Below, in pieces: positions 12,862 through 24,202 of a stretch of DNA of 64,000 bases. The position numbers were made by a program, and so were the translations under genes. The notes beneath the pieces were generated by a model. That model did no database searches. It was not told where the DNA came from and worked only from the letters and a program-made list of their open reading frames with translations. Each line of letters begins with the position of its first letter. Positions within the stretch are counted from its first letter, which is position 1. This DNA comes from Pagrus major (taxonomy: Eukaryota; Chordata; Actinopteri; Spariformes; Sparidae): the NCBI RefSeq assembly GCF_040436345.1, contig NC_133224.1, positions 12,260,519 to 12,324,518 of the forward strand. Direction: 5' to 3'.

Positions 12862-14458
12862 CTGAATGTCCTGTCCTCTGCAAACAGCTGGTTTATCATC
12901 TGCACGGTTCAACAAAAGCAAACCAATGTCAGCAAATTTCTTTTTAGTGTTTGATCTTTCTGTTGGTGTGTTTTAAATGTGTAACGTCTTAATGGAACAG
13001 ATTAAGTTAAATCTTCCTCACCTTGCTGACATGAGAGTCATTACACTTATACCAGGTGTTGTCCTCAGACAGGACGGTGGCTGTGTAATGTCCTCCTCTT
13101 ATACTGCCCATGTGATCCACCATCCCATACAGTTTGTACGTCTTGTTCTACAATGAAGAACACAGACAGGAACATGAAATGATTTTAAAAGCAACAAAGA
13201 CCATTCAAATGAAAATCACAGATAAAAAAGACTTTTCCTTGCCTTCGACTGTAATTCACATGGCACTTCCACACAGCAGTCTGATTTGAAATGTGACCTG
13301 GTGTTGTAGTCAAAGTCAAATCTCTTGACGAGAAGAATCAAGATCTGAGGAGCTTTCACCATCTCACATCCCTAAATAACACAAGAAACATCATCAAACA
13401 CTATATCCTTTAACACAGAACATTTTAATTTGATTCCAGTATTAAAATTGACCTGGATATTGTTTGTGTTTTCATTTTCAGGTCAAAACTCACACTTGTT
13501 GCTCCTGTTTTCTGTTTACAGTCGTTGCAGTACACCATGTTGTCACCAGAGTATGTTTTTGTTTGGAAAGTCCTTTCAAAGCTGCTTTGCTGTGGGAACA
13601 CAAATGTCGTAATAAATGGCATATTAGCTCAGCATGCTCACATCACATATAAACACTAAACTACAACTGTGAACTCTGTCTGCTCACCACACTGTAGGTT
13701 GTATCAGGTGTATCTTTCAGTGACAGTGGAAGAATCCAGAATGGATTTGTCTCATTATTGATGATGTGGCCTTCGGAGCACTTTGTTGTGTCCATCAGCT
13801 GTCCTTGGAAAACCTTGAGAAAAAAATGTAATTTACAACACAGCATTCTGATTTGTTCTCCTGTAAATAACATTGTAGATTTAATACGTGCTCACCTCAG
13901 AGGCCTGTGGACTGATATGATGTAAAATCTTCTGAAGGCATTCAGCTGCATCACGTTGTTCATAAACTGCAGAAGGATACATTAAACTGAATCTGATATA
14001 TTCATTTCTTCTAAGCATCTTATGACTGTCCAACTCACCATTATGAATCTCCAAACTCTTTGTGATGTTTACTGTTCCACATGTTTTTGTCTCCAGGTCC
14101 GTAAAGATTTTTATCAGCTCTTGATTTGTTTGTGGATCCAACCTTTAGGAAGACAGTAGCTTCTCAGTGAATAGTGACTGTTTACTGCTTTAATGTGCTC
14201 AGCAACAGAGTTTTGCACATTTGAAACACCCTTAAACATTCAAATGAATCATCTTATTATACAGTGTTTCTTGTTCACATTTCACATAAAGTTTTCTAAA
14301 CATTTAAATTGATCTCCTTGTACTTGTACAGATAAAAACAACTGTTTCAAACCTGTCGTGGATCTCAGTCGTCATGAAGAGAACTTGCAGGACACTGTTG
14401 AGGTAACATGTGGCTCCCTGATTGTACAGGCCATGATGACGTTTCTGTGTCTGAGTCA
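12862..14458 (-). CDS. USP-family deubiquitinase, unit A (catalytic domain exons 1-8)
   Basis: Exons on the minus strand: 14353-14458 (Cys box), 14039-14142, 13896-13966, 13688-13813, 13494-13589, 13243-13371, 13022-13147 (His box), 12862-12899. All junctions keep the reading frame. The Cys box reads HHGLYNQGATCYLNSVLQ, followed by VYEQRDAAECLQ (the QQD-type USP box), a KCSEGH and a YCNDC zinc-type pair, and the His box GSIRGGHYTATV with WYKCNDSHV. Cys, His and Asn of the USP triad are all present, so it may be active. The exon closing the domain (YLLTYR) is missing because transposon copy A and the satellite block follow. The intron after exon 6 starts with GC, not GT. The acidic exons upstream join in phase 1. 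It resembles USP47-like proteins of fish; that assignment is from memory. Confidence 0.85.
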
Positions 14459-14576
14459 CTTAAAAGACAGAAAAACACAGTGTCATTACACCATTAATAC
14501 TTTAGTGGTGTTTGTAAACTTCATTTGGTTCATCAGAGCATTTGTTCATAATGTATCTCATTATGGTATATTAAAT

Positions 14577-17500
14577 AAATCACACACAGAGTAAGGAAAA
14601 GTGGTCATTTTTGTATGCTGCCATAGACACACACTGAATCTCTCATTGTAATTTGCAGACAGTAGGACACATGTTCTTCTTTTTACCTCTTTGTTCCTCC
14701 TTCTCTGTCTTTGTCTCTTCATCCAGATGTTGTTCACAGGAGTCTTTCGACTGTTCTCCAACATTAACAGAAGCATCTTCTACTCTTCTTTCATTTAACT
14801 CCTCAGACTTGCTGTTTTCTCGTGTGTTGCTGTCTTCATTTTCCTGTTCCTCTTCATCTTCACTGCTCTTCACTTCACTCACTGTTGTTTGGTTATTAAT
14901 TGATGTGTCAGTCTCTACATTTTCTGCATCACCCTCCTCTCCACTAGCCTGAGGTCTCTCTTCCTCCCTATCTTTTCTCATCTGTCCCTCATCCTCTGCA
15001 CTATGTCCCATCTCTGTGGTTTCTTCATCATCAGTGTTTTTTTTGCTATTTCTTTTGGGTTCTTCGTCTTCTTTCAGGTCTTCAGGACCAATATCTTCAC
15101 CCTCTTCTTCTTCCACCTCGTCTGTCGGATCCTCTGAAGTGGTCTCACCAGGCTTCTGACACTCTTTGGCTTTGGAGGGAAATAAAAGTAATACATTCAG
15201 TAATGAAACAACATGAACAAGTCAAACATGTCAATATCAACATCCATGTAACATAGCTGTGAAATAGATACTTGAGTGTTGTTTGTATACTGTGTATAGC
15301 TCATCAATGCACTTTTGCATAGAGTGTCTGAATGTATAACATCAATTATAAAGAGACGATAAAAGTAGTTGTTTTTGTATTCTGTGTTAGACACACACTG
15401 ATTCTCTTAATAAATGTTGCAGACAGTAGGACACATGTTCTTCTTTTTACCTCTTTGTTCCTCCTTCTCTGTCTTTGTCTCTTCATCCAGATGTTGTTCA
15501 CAGGAATCTTTCGACTGTTCTTCAACATTAGCAGAAGCATCTTCTACTCTAGTTTCATTTAACTCCTCAGACTTGCTGTTTTCTCGTGTGTTGCTGTCTT
15601 CATTTTCCTGTGCCTCTTCATCTTCACTGCTTTTCACTTCACTCACTGTTGACTGATTATTAATTGATGTGTCAGTCTCTACATTTTCTGCATCACCCTC
15701 CTCTCCACTAGCCTGAAGTCCCTCTTCCTCCCTATCTTTTCTCATCTGTCCCTCATCCTCTGCACTATGTCCCATCTCTGTGGTTTCTTCATCATCAGTG
15801 TTTTTTTTGCTATTTCTTTTGGGTTCTTTGTGTCCTTTCAGGTCTTCAGGACCAATATCTTCACCCTCTTCTTCTTCCACCTCATCTGTCGGATCCTCTG
15901 AAGTGGTCTCAACAGGCTTCTGACACTCTTTGGCTTTGGAGGGAAATAAAAGCAATAAATTCAGTAATGAAACAACATGAACAAGTCAAACATGTCAATA
16001 TCAACACCTATGTAACATAGTCTGTGAAATAGATACTTGAGTGTTGTTTGTATACTGTGTATAACTCATCAATGCACTTTTACATAGAGTGTCTGAATGT
16101 ATAACATCAATTACAAAGAGACAGTAAAAGTAGTTGTTTTTGTATGCTGTGTCAGACACACACTGATTCTCTTAATAAATGTTGCAGACAGTAGGATACA
16201 CGTTCTTCTTTTTACCTCTTTGTTCCTCCTTCGCTGTCTTTGTCTCTTCATCCAGATGTTGTTCACAGGAATCTCTCGACTGTTCTCCAACATTAACAGA
16301 AGCATCTTCTACTCTAGTTTCATTTAACTCCTCAGACTTGCTGTTTTCTCGTGTGTTGCTGTCATCATGTTCCTGTGCCTCTTCACCTGCACTGCTTTTC
16401 ACTTGACTCACTGTTGTTTGATTATTAATTGATGTGTCAGTCTCTACATTTTCTGCATCACCCTCCTCTCCACTAGCCTGAGGTCTCTCTTCCTTCCTAT
16501 CTTTTCTCATCTGTCCCTCATCCTCTGCACTATGTCCCATCTCTGTGGTTTCTTCATCATCAGTGTTTTTTTTGCTATTTCTTTTGGGTTCTTCGTCTTC
16601 TTTCAGGTCTTCAGGACCAATATCTTCACCCTCTTCTTCTTCCACCTCGTCTGTCGGATCCTCTGAAGTGGTCTCACCAGGCTTCTGACACTCTTTGGCT
16701 TTGGAGGGAAATAAAAGTAATACATTCAGTAATGAAACAACATGAACAAGTCAAACATGTCAATATCAACATCCATGTAACATAGTCTGTGAAATAGATA
16801 CTTGAGTGTTGTTTGTATACTGTGTATAGCTCATCAATGCACTTTTACATAGAGTGTCTGAATGTATAACATCAATTATAAAGAGACGATAAAAGTAGTT
16901 GTTTTTGTATGCTGTGTTAGACACACACTGATTCTCTTAATAAATGTTGCAGACAGTAGGACACGTGTTCTTCTTTTTACCTCTTTGTTCCTCCTTCTCT
17001 GTCTTTGTCTCTTCATCCAGATGTTGTTCACAGGAATCTCTCGACTGTTCTTCAACATTAACAGAAGCCTCTTCTACTCTAGTTTCATTTAACTCCTCAG
17101 ACTTGCTGTTTTCTCGTGTGTTGCTGTCTTCATTTTCCTGTGCCTCTTCATCTTCACTGCTTTTCACTTCACTCACTGTTGACTGATTATTAATTGATGT
17201 GTCAGTCTCTACATTTTCTGCATCACCCTCCTCTCCACTAGCCTGAAGTCCCTCTTCCTCCCTATCTTTTCTCATCTGTCCCTCATCCTCTGCACTATGT
17301 CCCATCTGTGTGGTTTCTTCATCATCAGTGTTTTTTTTGCTATTTCTTTTGGGTTCTTTGTGTCCTTTCAGGTCTTCAGGACCAATATCTTCACCCTCTT
17401 CTTCTTCCACCTCATCTGTCGGATCCTCTGAAGTAGTCTCACCAGGCTTCTGACACTCTTTGGCTTTGGAGGGAAATAAAAGTAATAAATTCAGTAATGA

Positions 17501-19130
17501 AACAACATGAACAAGTCAAACATGTCAATATCAACACCTATGTAACATAGTCTGTGAAATAGATACTTGAGTGTTGTTTGTATACTGTGTATAACTCATC
17601 AATGCACTTTTACATAGAGTGTCTGAATGTATAACATCAATTACAAAGAGACAGTAAAAGTAGTTGTTTTTGTATGCTGTGTTAGACACACACTGATTCT
17701 CTTAATAAATGTTGCAGACAGTAGGACACACGTTCTTCTTTTTACCTCTTTGTTCCTCCTTCTCTGTCTTTGTCTCTTCATCCAGATGTTGTTCACAGGA
17801 ATCTCTCGACTGTTCTTCAACATTTACAGAAGCCTCTTCTACTCTAGTTTCATTTAACTCCTCAGACTTGCTGTTTTCTCGTGTGTTGCTGTCCTCATGT
17901 TCCTGTGCCTCTTCACCTGCACTGCTTTTCACTTGACTCACTGTTGACTGATTATTAATTGATGTGTCAGTCTCTACATTTTCTGCATCACCCTCCTCTC
18001 CACTAGCCTGAAGTCTCTCTTCCTTCCTATCTTTTCTCATCTGTCCCTCATCCTCTGCACTATGCCCCATCTGTGTGGTTTCTTCATCATCAGTGTTTTT
18101 TTTGCTATTTCTTTTGGGTTCTTTGTGTCCTTTCAGGTCTTCAGGACCAATATCTTCACCCTCTTCTTCTTCCACCTCATCTGTCGGATCCTCTGAAGTG
18201 GTCTCAACAGGCTTCTGACACTCTTTGGCTTTGGAGGGAAATAAAAGCAATAAATTCAGTAATGAAACAACATGAACAAGTCAAACATGTCAATATCAAC
18301 ACCTATGTAACATAGTCTGTGAAATAGATACTTGAGTGTTGTTTGTATACTGTGTATAGCTCATCAATGCACTTTTACATAGAGTGTCTGAATGTATAAC
18401 ATCAATTACAAAGAGACAGTAAAAGTAGTTGTTTTTGTATGCTGTGTTAGACAAACACTGATTCTCTTAATAAATGTTGCAGACAGTAGGACACGTGTTC
18501 TTCTTTGTACCTCTTTGTTCCTCCTTCTCTGTCTTTGTCTCTTCATCCAGATGTTGTTCACAGGAATCTCTCGACTGTTCTTCAACATTTACAGAAGCAT
18601 CTTCTACTCTAGTTTCATTTAACTCCTCAGACTTGCTGTTTTCTCGTGTGTTGCTGTCATCATGTTCCTGTGCCTCTTCACCTGCACTGCTTTTCACTTG
18701 ACTCACTGTTGTTTGATTATTAATTGATGTGTCAGTCTCTACATTTTCTGCATCACCCTCCTCTCCACTAGCCTGAGGTCTCTCTTCCTTCCTATCTTTT
18801 CTCATCTGTCCCTCATCCTCTGCACTATGTCCCATCTCTGTGGTTTCTTCATCATCAGTGTTTCTTTCGCAGAATTTACTTTTGGGTTCTTCATCTTCTT
18901 TCAGTTCTTCAGGATCAACATTTTCGCCCTGTTCTTCTTTCACCTCTGTCAGATCCTCTGAAGTGGTCTCAGACACTTCAGGCTTCTGACACTCTGTGGC
19001 TTGGAGGGGAAGAAAACATGAAAAAGTCAAACATGTCAACATATACCTCCATGTAACGTAACCTGGAAAAAGATACTTTAATATTGTTTGTAAACTGTAC
19101 ATAGGTCATCAATGCACTTTTGCATAATGT
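14577..19130. repeat. 765-bp tandem repeat array containing the acidic exons
   Basis: Identical landmarks recur every 765 bp: donor positions 14687 (764 bp before the next), 15451, 16216, 16981, 17746 and 18511. Each period holds one acidic exon and about 280 bp of intron with the recurring block AATGTATAACATCAATTA. The distal copy (18511-18999) is most diverged at its 5' end and is followed by a seventh, truncated copy. Small shared variants between non-adjacent units (for example ATTTTCC versus ATGTTCC near the middle of the exon) suggest gene conversion or unequal crossing-over. Confidence 0.85.
14687..18999 (-). CDS. Six tandem copies of an acidic exon (N-terminal region of USP unit A, or linker)
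   Basis: Exons 18511-18999 (489 nt), then 17746-18228, 16981-17463, 16216-16698, 15451-15933 and 14687-15169 (483 nt each). Each has an AG acceptor before a codon split in phase 1 and a GTAAAAAG-type donor (GTACAAAG in the 18511 copy), also in phase 1, so any number can be spliced without losing frame. Each encodes about 161 residues, Glu/Asp/Ser/Asn-rich, starting near AKECQKP and ending DEETKTEKEEQR (minor variants), and predicted disordered from composition. The last joins the Cys-box exon of unit A in frame. If unspliced, each exon reads through to a stop about 10 codons later (PTVCNIY or PTVCKLQ). An equivalent but single short exon (KTKPGGKEQT) precedes the Cys box of unit F, supporting an N-terminal position. 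Confidence 0.7.
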
Positions 19131-19255
19131 ATTTAAATGTATAAAATAAATCACATGGAGTCAATTAAAGTGGTCATTTTTGTTTGCTGCCATAGACACA
19201 CACTGATTCTCTTGATAGAAATTGCAGACAGTAGGACACATGTTCTTCTTTTTAC

Positions 19256-19350
19256 CTCTTTGTTCCTCCTTCCCTGTCTTTGTCTCTTCATCCAGATGTT
19301 GTTCACAGGAGTCTTTCAACTGTTCAGAAGCATCTTCTACTACAGTTCTG
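19256..19350 (-). pseudogene. Truncated seventh acidic exon
   Basis: The 3' part of the acidic exon is preserved (DSCEQHLDEETKTG then KEEQR and a GTAAAAAG donor). The 5' two thirds is replaced by unrelated sequence. No acceptor in the expected phase 1 was found; the nearest AG gives phase 2 and upstream stops. I read it as a dead relic. Confidence 0.6.
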
Positions 19351-19463
19351 TTTCTGCAATCATTTTTTATATTACAAAGTTTCCTGTTAGTACTTGACAT
19401 AATGTGTTTTGCATTTTTGTTATTAACTTATATTTGCTACAGATGAAAACAGCAGTTTCAAAC

Positions 19464-19557
19464 CTGTCATGCTTCTCTGGATCTTGCAGGACACTGTTGA
19501 GGTAACATGTGGCTCCCTGATTGTACAGGCCATGATGACGTTTCTGTGTCTGAGTCA
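19464..19557 (-). pseudogene. Orphan USP Cys-box exon with a 12-nt in-frame deletion
   Basis: It is homologous to exon 1 of the USP units, with RHHGLYNQGATCYLNSVLQ intact, but then reads DPEKHDR where intact units read VLFMTTEIHDR. The exon is 94 nt instead of 106. None of exons 2-8 follow it; acidic exons come next and their phase (1) does not fit its donor phase (2). It marks a USP unit that lost its body. Confidence 0.7.
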
Positions 19558-19559
19558 CT

Positions 19560-20260
19560 TAAAAGACAGAAAAACACAGTGTCACTACACCATCACCAGC
19601 CATTTATAATGAATCACATAATTTAATATGTAGCCTATCACTGGCAAAAAAAACCCTTTCATATCCCATAACATATTAACAGTATATAACTCATCCTTTT
19701 CATCTGAGAACAAAAATAATGCTCCATGCATTGTGTCCTTTGTGCAGCAGATGCAGGTGATGTTCAACAAAAATGAATTATTCTCACTATTGAACAACAT
19801 TTCTGAGCAAAACCAAAATCTGATTGAATCAAACTTTTTTTTTTCAAATAGTTCAACCTCTTTTGACACTAAAAGCCAGAGTGCTTACTTGTTTTTATGT
19901 TATTTTTCCTCAAAGGTTTAAGGGAAGTTTGTTTTTCTTTCCTGTGATTCAATTCTTCCAACTTGTCTTTCAGGCTGCTGCCTCCATTCATGGACACATT
20001 TCATCTACACTACATATTATTTCATCCTGTGTTCCACAGACATTTTTCATCTTCATGTAATGACTCGTCCCTCTGACTGGTGATCTTTTCCTTTTCACAT
20101 TTTTTTTATCATGTCTAAATCATCACTTCTCCATTTATAAAACATTCAGAAAGCTCAGTCTCATATATCATCTCAGTGTTGACCTTCTTTCACTGTGTGA
20201 ATCCCCCCTCGACCCCCGAGGCTGATTTTATTTTTGTTTCCATTTAGTCACATCTTTTCC
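19560..20260. other. Conserved inter-unit non-coding block
   Basis: Related sequence recurs upstream of the Cys-box exons of several units: about 39890-40345, 42790-43230 and 45770-45945, and in part 27780-28110. Shared landmarks include CTTTGTGCAGCAGATGCAGG and GCTGCTGCCTCCATT. It contains no conserved reading frame in all copies; the apparent 80-90-codon ORFs are not kept. It may be intron, or a unit-specific promoter if each USP unit is a separate gene. Confidence 0.5.
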
Positions 20261-20264
20261 TCAC

Positions 20265-20441
20265 CAACGTCACTGTGTCCCATCTGTCTCTTCTCCTCAT
20301 CATTAGTGTCCATTTCTACGTCTTTTCTTGTGTATTCCACCTCAGCTTGCATCTGGTCATCCACCTCACTGGTTTCATCCCGTCGTTCAGCTGCATCATC
20401 TGTCTGACTTGGTATAGTGGTCACATGGGGCTTCTTAGGTG
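20265..20441 (-). CDS. Short acidic exon (phase 1-1), possible
   Basis: An AG acceptor (CCCACAG) and a donor GTTG/GTGAGG bound a 177-nt open segment, also phase 1 at both ends. It encodes a charged peptide with RDETSEVDDQ and KRQMGHSDVG; the MGHS part matches the MGHSAEDEG of the long acidic exons. A related exon lies at 22328-22394 and 32401-32467. Its use in a transcript is unproven. Confidence 0.4.
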
Positions 20442-20869
20442 CTGTGGGTTTGAGGGAATAGTAATTTATTCAGTAATTCATTCAGAAAAACAGTCTGATA
20501 AAATTACAATGAGAGTTTACATTTCAACTGAGAGAAGTAAGCATTATTTTTGGTAAAATGAAATAATTAAAGTGAACGTTATGATGACAAAGAATTATTT
20601 TGTGATAAATGTTACATTTTCAAATTTAAAAGACATTCCCCCTTTTCACCAAAACAACATTTTAACCAAAAGTATTTAAAATTATAGTTCATACTGTAGT
20701 GCTGGATACCTTTTGCTTACATATATGTGTGTGTATACAGTCAATGTAAAAAGAAAGGGGAAAAAAAGACAATCTACACTTCAGCCCCTAAACTTGATGG
20801 GAGGGGGCTTGTTTTTTTTTGTTCTTTTTCTCTGTCTTTGTGGTTTTTTCCCTTTTTCTTTTCTTTTTT

Positions 20870-20990
20870 TCTTCCCTTCTTCAATATTTACAGGGGTCTC
20901 ATTTGTGTTGTTGGAGTTACTGTCTTAATTTTCCTGTGCCTCTTCACCTGCACTGCTTTTCACTTCACTCACTGATGTAATAGATACTTG
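20870..20990 (-). pseudogene. Acidic-exon fragment
   Basis: A short stretch matches the middle of the acidic exon (the complement of CTTCACCTGCACTGCTTTTC) and continues into intron-like sequence with AGATACTTGAGTGTTG. Both flanks are T-rich and unrelated. No splice sites in frame were found. Confidence 0.45.
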
Positions 20991-21150
20991 AGTGTTGTTT
21001 GTGTACTGTATATAGCTCATCAATGCACTTTTGCATGAAGTGCCTGAATGTGTAACATCAATAAGAGTAGTTGTTTTTGTATTCTGTGTTAGACAAACAC
21101 TGATTCTCTTAATGTAAATTGCACACAGTAGGACACGTTCTTCTGTTTAC

Positions 21151-21633
21151 CTCTTTGTCCTTCCCTATCTGTCGTTGTGTCTTCATCCAGATGTCGCTTA
21201 TAGTCTTTCGACTGTTTTCGAACATTAACAGACTTGTCGTTCGAGTTTTCTTCTGTGTTCTCCTCCTCTCCTTCAGTCTGATGGTTTGATACCTCATTGT
21301 CATTTCCAGTCTGTACCTCATCCTCTTCATTCTGTCTCATATCACAGGACATCTTCAACTCTGTAGCTTTAAATTGAAGAGAAAAAACATATTTAGCAAT
21401 CATATGTTAATATTACACCTAAATTAATCCTTTATGTTTTCTTGTAGTCCTACCTCTGTACGTTAGGAGATAGACAGTCCCGGAGCTGATGAACAATAAT
21501 TTTGAAGTTATTATTTGCATAGAAAAACAATATGGGGACAACATCTGTTTAACACTTACAGATAAATAAATCCAAAATAATTATTGGTAAAATCAAAAAC
21601 ATATTTTTAAACATACCTGAATGTCCTGTCCTC
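21151..21633 (-). pseudogene. 3' exons of a lost USP unit (exon 8 fragment, exon 9, exon 10)
   Basis: Exon 10-type acidic exon at 21151-21366 (216 nt, phase 1-1; TELKMSCDMRQNEEDE to TTTDREGQR). Exon 9 at 21454-21485 encodes the USP domain end SGTVYLLTYR. Only the 3' half of exon 8 (21617-21633, ending at the donor) remains; it is fused at about 21633 to sequence that normally lies upstream of a Cys-box exon. The catalytic exons are gone. Confidence 0.65.
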
Positions 21634-22327
21634 AATGTCCAGAAAAACACAGTGCCATTACACCATTAATACTTTAGTAGTGTTTGTAAACTGAATTTGG
21701 TTCATCAGAGCATTTGTTCATAATGTATCTCATTATGGTATATAAAATAAATCACACACAGAGTAAGGGAAAGAGGTCATTTTTGTATATTCCCATAGTG
21801 ATTCTCTTAATATATTTGCTATTTGGACACAAGAGGGCTCTGTTGCCCACAGAATTGTTTATTCTGGCCAGTAATTGGTTTTAGTGTTTTTCCAGCGACT
21901 GTAACATAGATAACACTGCTTTCTTTCATGTGTAAACCGTATATCATATATTAATGTATATGAAACTATATGTTGTTGAAGACTAATACTGTAATTAATG
22001 TCTGTTTGTATGTTTTCTTTAGAACCACACATACCTACAAACCCAGTCATCCACACCAATGCCTTACACTCATCAATGACCTGTGATCATTAAAGTTAAT
22101 TGGGATTGAACTCTCTGTGCCCTACTCTCTTATCGGAGTCCCTGACCTTAAAGGAGCTATCAAGTCAGCATCCCAGAGGTTCTATCTCTATCACATGACT
22201 ACATAATCATTTACTTGTTCACCAAACCTTGAATAAACTTAGTCTCATATCATATTGTACATCACATCCCCTCTATCTCGAGGGCTGATCTTTGTATCCT
22301 TTCAGTCTATTCACATCTTTTCCTCAC

Positions 22328-22562
22328 CATCATCACTCTGTCCCATCGGTCTTCTCTGAAAATTGCTCTCTTTTTTGTTCAGCTGGTTCGGCGTCTGATA
22401 AACAAAAAATAATTTACTGCCTTGGATTTGGAAAAATGCAAAACTTGGTTTAATGAAATGTAGGCGACTATTAAAATTAATAAATGATAAATGATTCAAC
22501 CTCCTTCTTTATTACCTGTTTTCTTTCCCTTCTTTTTTGTCTTTGTCTTCCCATCATGACAT
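22328..22562 (-). CDS. Two short candidate N-terminal exons of USP unit A
   Basis: The first (22328-22394) has a CAG acceptor and a GTGAGG donor and reads RRPMGQSDDG near its end. The second ends at 22516 with a GTAATAAAG donor and reads HDGKTKTKKKGKKT, like KTKPGGKEQT of the unit F exon at 49113-49163. The start of the second exon is uncertain: the nearest AG gives a phase one base off from unit F. The same pair is present at 32401-32635 for unit B. Confidence 0.4.
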
Positions 22563-22886
22563 CTGCTACGGGATTTATGCATTTCCTTCCATCCAACTTC
22601 CAACTTGTGGATGTTATAATGTGTGATGCTGAAATGGATAGGACCTTCTTTTTGAAATTCATTTCCCCATGCCTTTCATCACCTGTTCTTCTGACTGATG
22701 TGGCTGAATGATTTTATCCTCAATACACATCTTATGTCGTCTCATTTATCTGTTTACCATACAAATAAACACATAAAAAACATATAGGCCTACAAAAAGA
22801 AGGTCAGTCTTATGTCCAAACTCAAAACTTTCTGTAAACCACACATCTCATGTGTTCCTGAAATAATTTTTGGCCTTCATAAGGCG

Positions 22887-22887
<1 letters not shown>

Positions 22888-22969
<82 letters not shown>

Positions 22970-22974
22970 TATAC
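22888..22974. repeat. (TA)n microsatellite
   Basis: About 87 bp of nearly pure TA. The duplicate at about 32962-32998 is only about 37 bp and interrupted by TG. Confidence 0.95.
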
Positions 22975-23340
22975 TGCAATGTTTTTATTTAAACAACAAC
23001 AACAACAACAACAACAGTAAACTCGCCAACTCAACTGACCATAAATGCAGCACCATATTGTATTAAAATACATTTTGTTGTCTATCTCGTGATAATGATC
23101 CATCATCTAGTATGAAATGCAACATGGTGTATAAACCTAAGTATTATGAGTTAACATATTTTCTTCATAATTGCGAGACATAAACGGTAATTACAAATGC
23201 AGCGCTCTTCTCTATTGAAGATAAACACAAAATAAATGCTGTGCCAAGATTTGTACACGAAGCAAACAGCAGTGAAAAGTGAACATTTAAAAGAGCCTGT
23301 TATGCAGTTTTAGCCAAAGATACAGACAGATGCGGCTTAC

Positions 23341-23600
<260 letters not shown>

Positions 23601-23666
23601 ATGATTTTTATTTTTATTTATCTGATTATCTTAAAAGTCTTCCCGACAGAGGGAATTTTGTGCCGT

Positions 23667-23669
23667 TTT

Positions 23670-23717
<48 letters not shown>

Positions 23718-23721
23718 TCCT
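23667..23721. repeat. (TTTC)n microsatellite
   Basis: About 13 copies of TTTC. The duplicate is at about 33681-33735. Confidence 0.9.
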
Positions 23722-24166
23722 TTTTCTTATTGAATTCTTCTTATATCTCTAGTCAGTGAGGCTATCATCGTGCACCGAGAAGCTAAATGTCTTCATTAAG
23801 GTATATTGCTGGTAACAACTTGAGATGTTAAACTGAAAGTTGCAGGGGCTTCCTCTCTCTTTTCTAGTGAAATCATGTGACTTTCTGAAAGTTCACACAG
23901 AGCACGCTGCAGCACTTAAAGCAATCAAGTGTTATTTTGAAAAAATGGTCTGCAGTAATTGTATTAATGAGGACTATTTATGTATTTATTTCTTTACCTT
24001 TTTATCTAACAGTGACAATACAGATAGCCTAATTTGACATTTAATGCAACATATGTAGGCCAATGCCTATGTCTTAAAATTGTACATAGCCTAGTAAAAT
24101 AACATGGGGCACTGTGGACAGGGCCTGTTTGGGCAATAAATAAATGCAGTTTTTTTCCTAATTTCA

Positions 24167-24168
<2 letters not shown>

Positions 24169-24201
<33 letters not shown>
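24169..24201. repeat. (TTA)n microsatellite
   Basis: About 11 TTA triplets. The duplicate at 34167-34228 is nearly twice as long, with one C interruption. Confidence 0.9.

Positions 24202-24202
<1 letters not shown>

Noticed and set aside
12862-12960. Longer exon 8 reading with ADIGLLLLNRADDKPAVCRG
   Set aside because: From the AG at the ACCAACAG site the frame set by the His-box exon hits a stop. The acceptor at GTGCAG gives the correct phase and, in D-F, a VEEQPFAKARTF-type peptide that leads into the YLLTYR end.
14653-18701. Plus-strand Ser/Cys/Phe/Leu-rich ORFs (75-99 codons) across the 765-bp array
   Set aside because: They are the antisense of the acidic exons; the minus strand has the splice sites and frame continuity.
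21454-21550. Start exon beginning MLSPYCFSMQII before the YLLTYR motif
   Set aside because: An ATG is present, but the TTCATCAG acceptor just before SGTVYLLTYR has the right phase for the preceding USP exon, and YLLTYR is the normal end of a USP domain.
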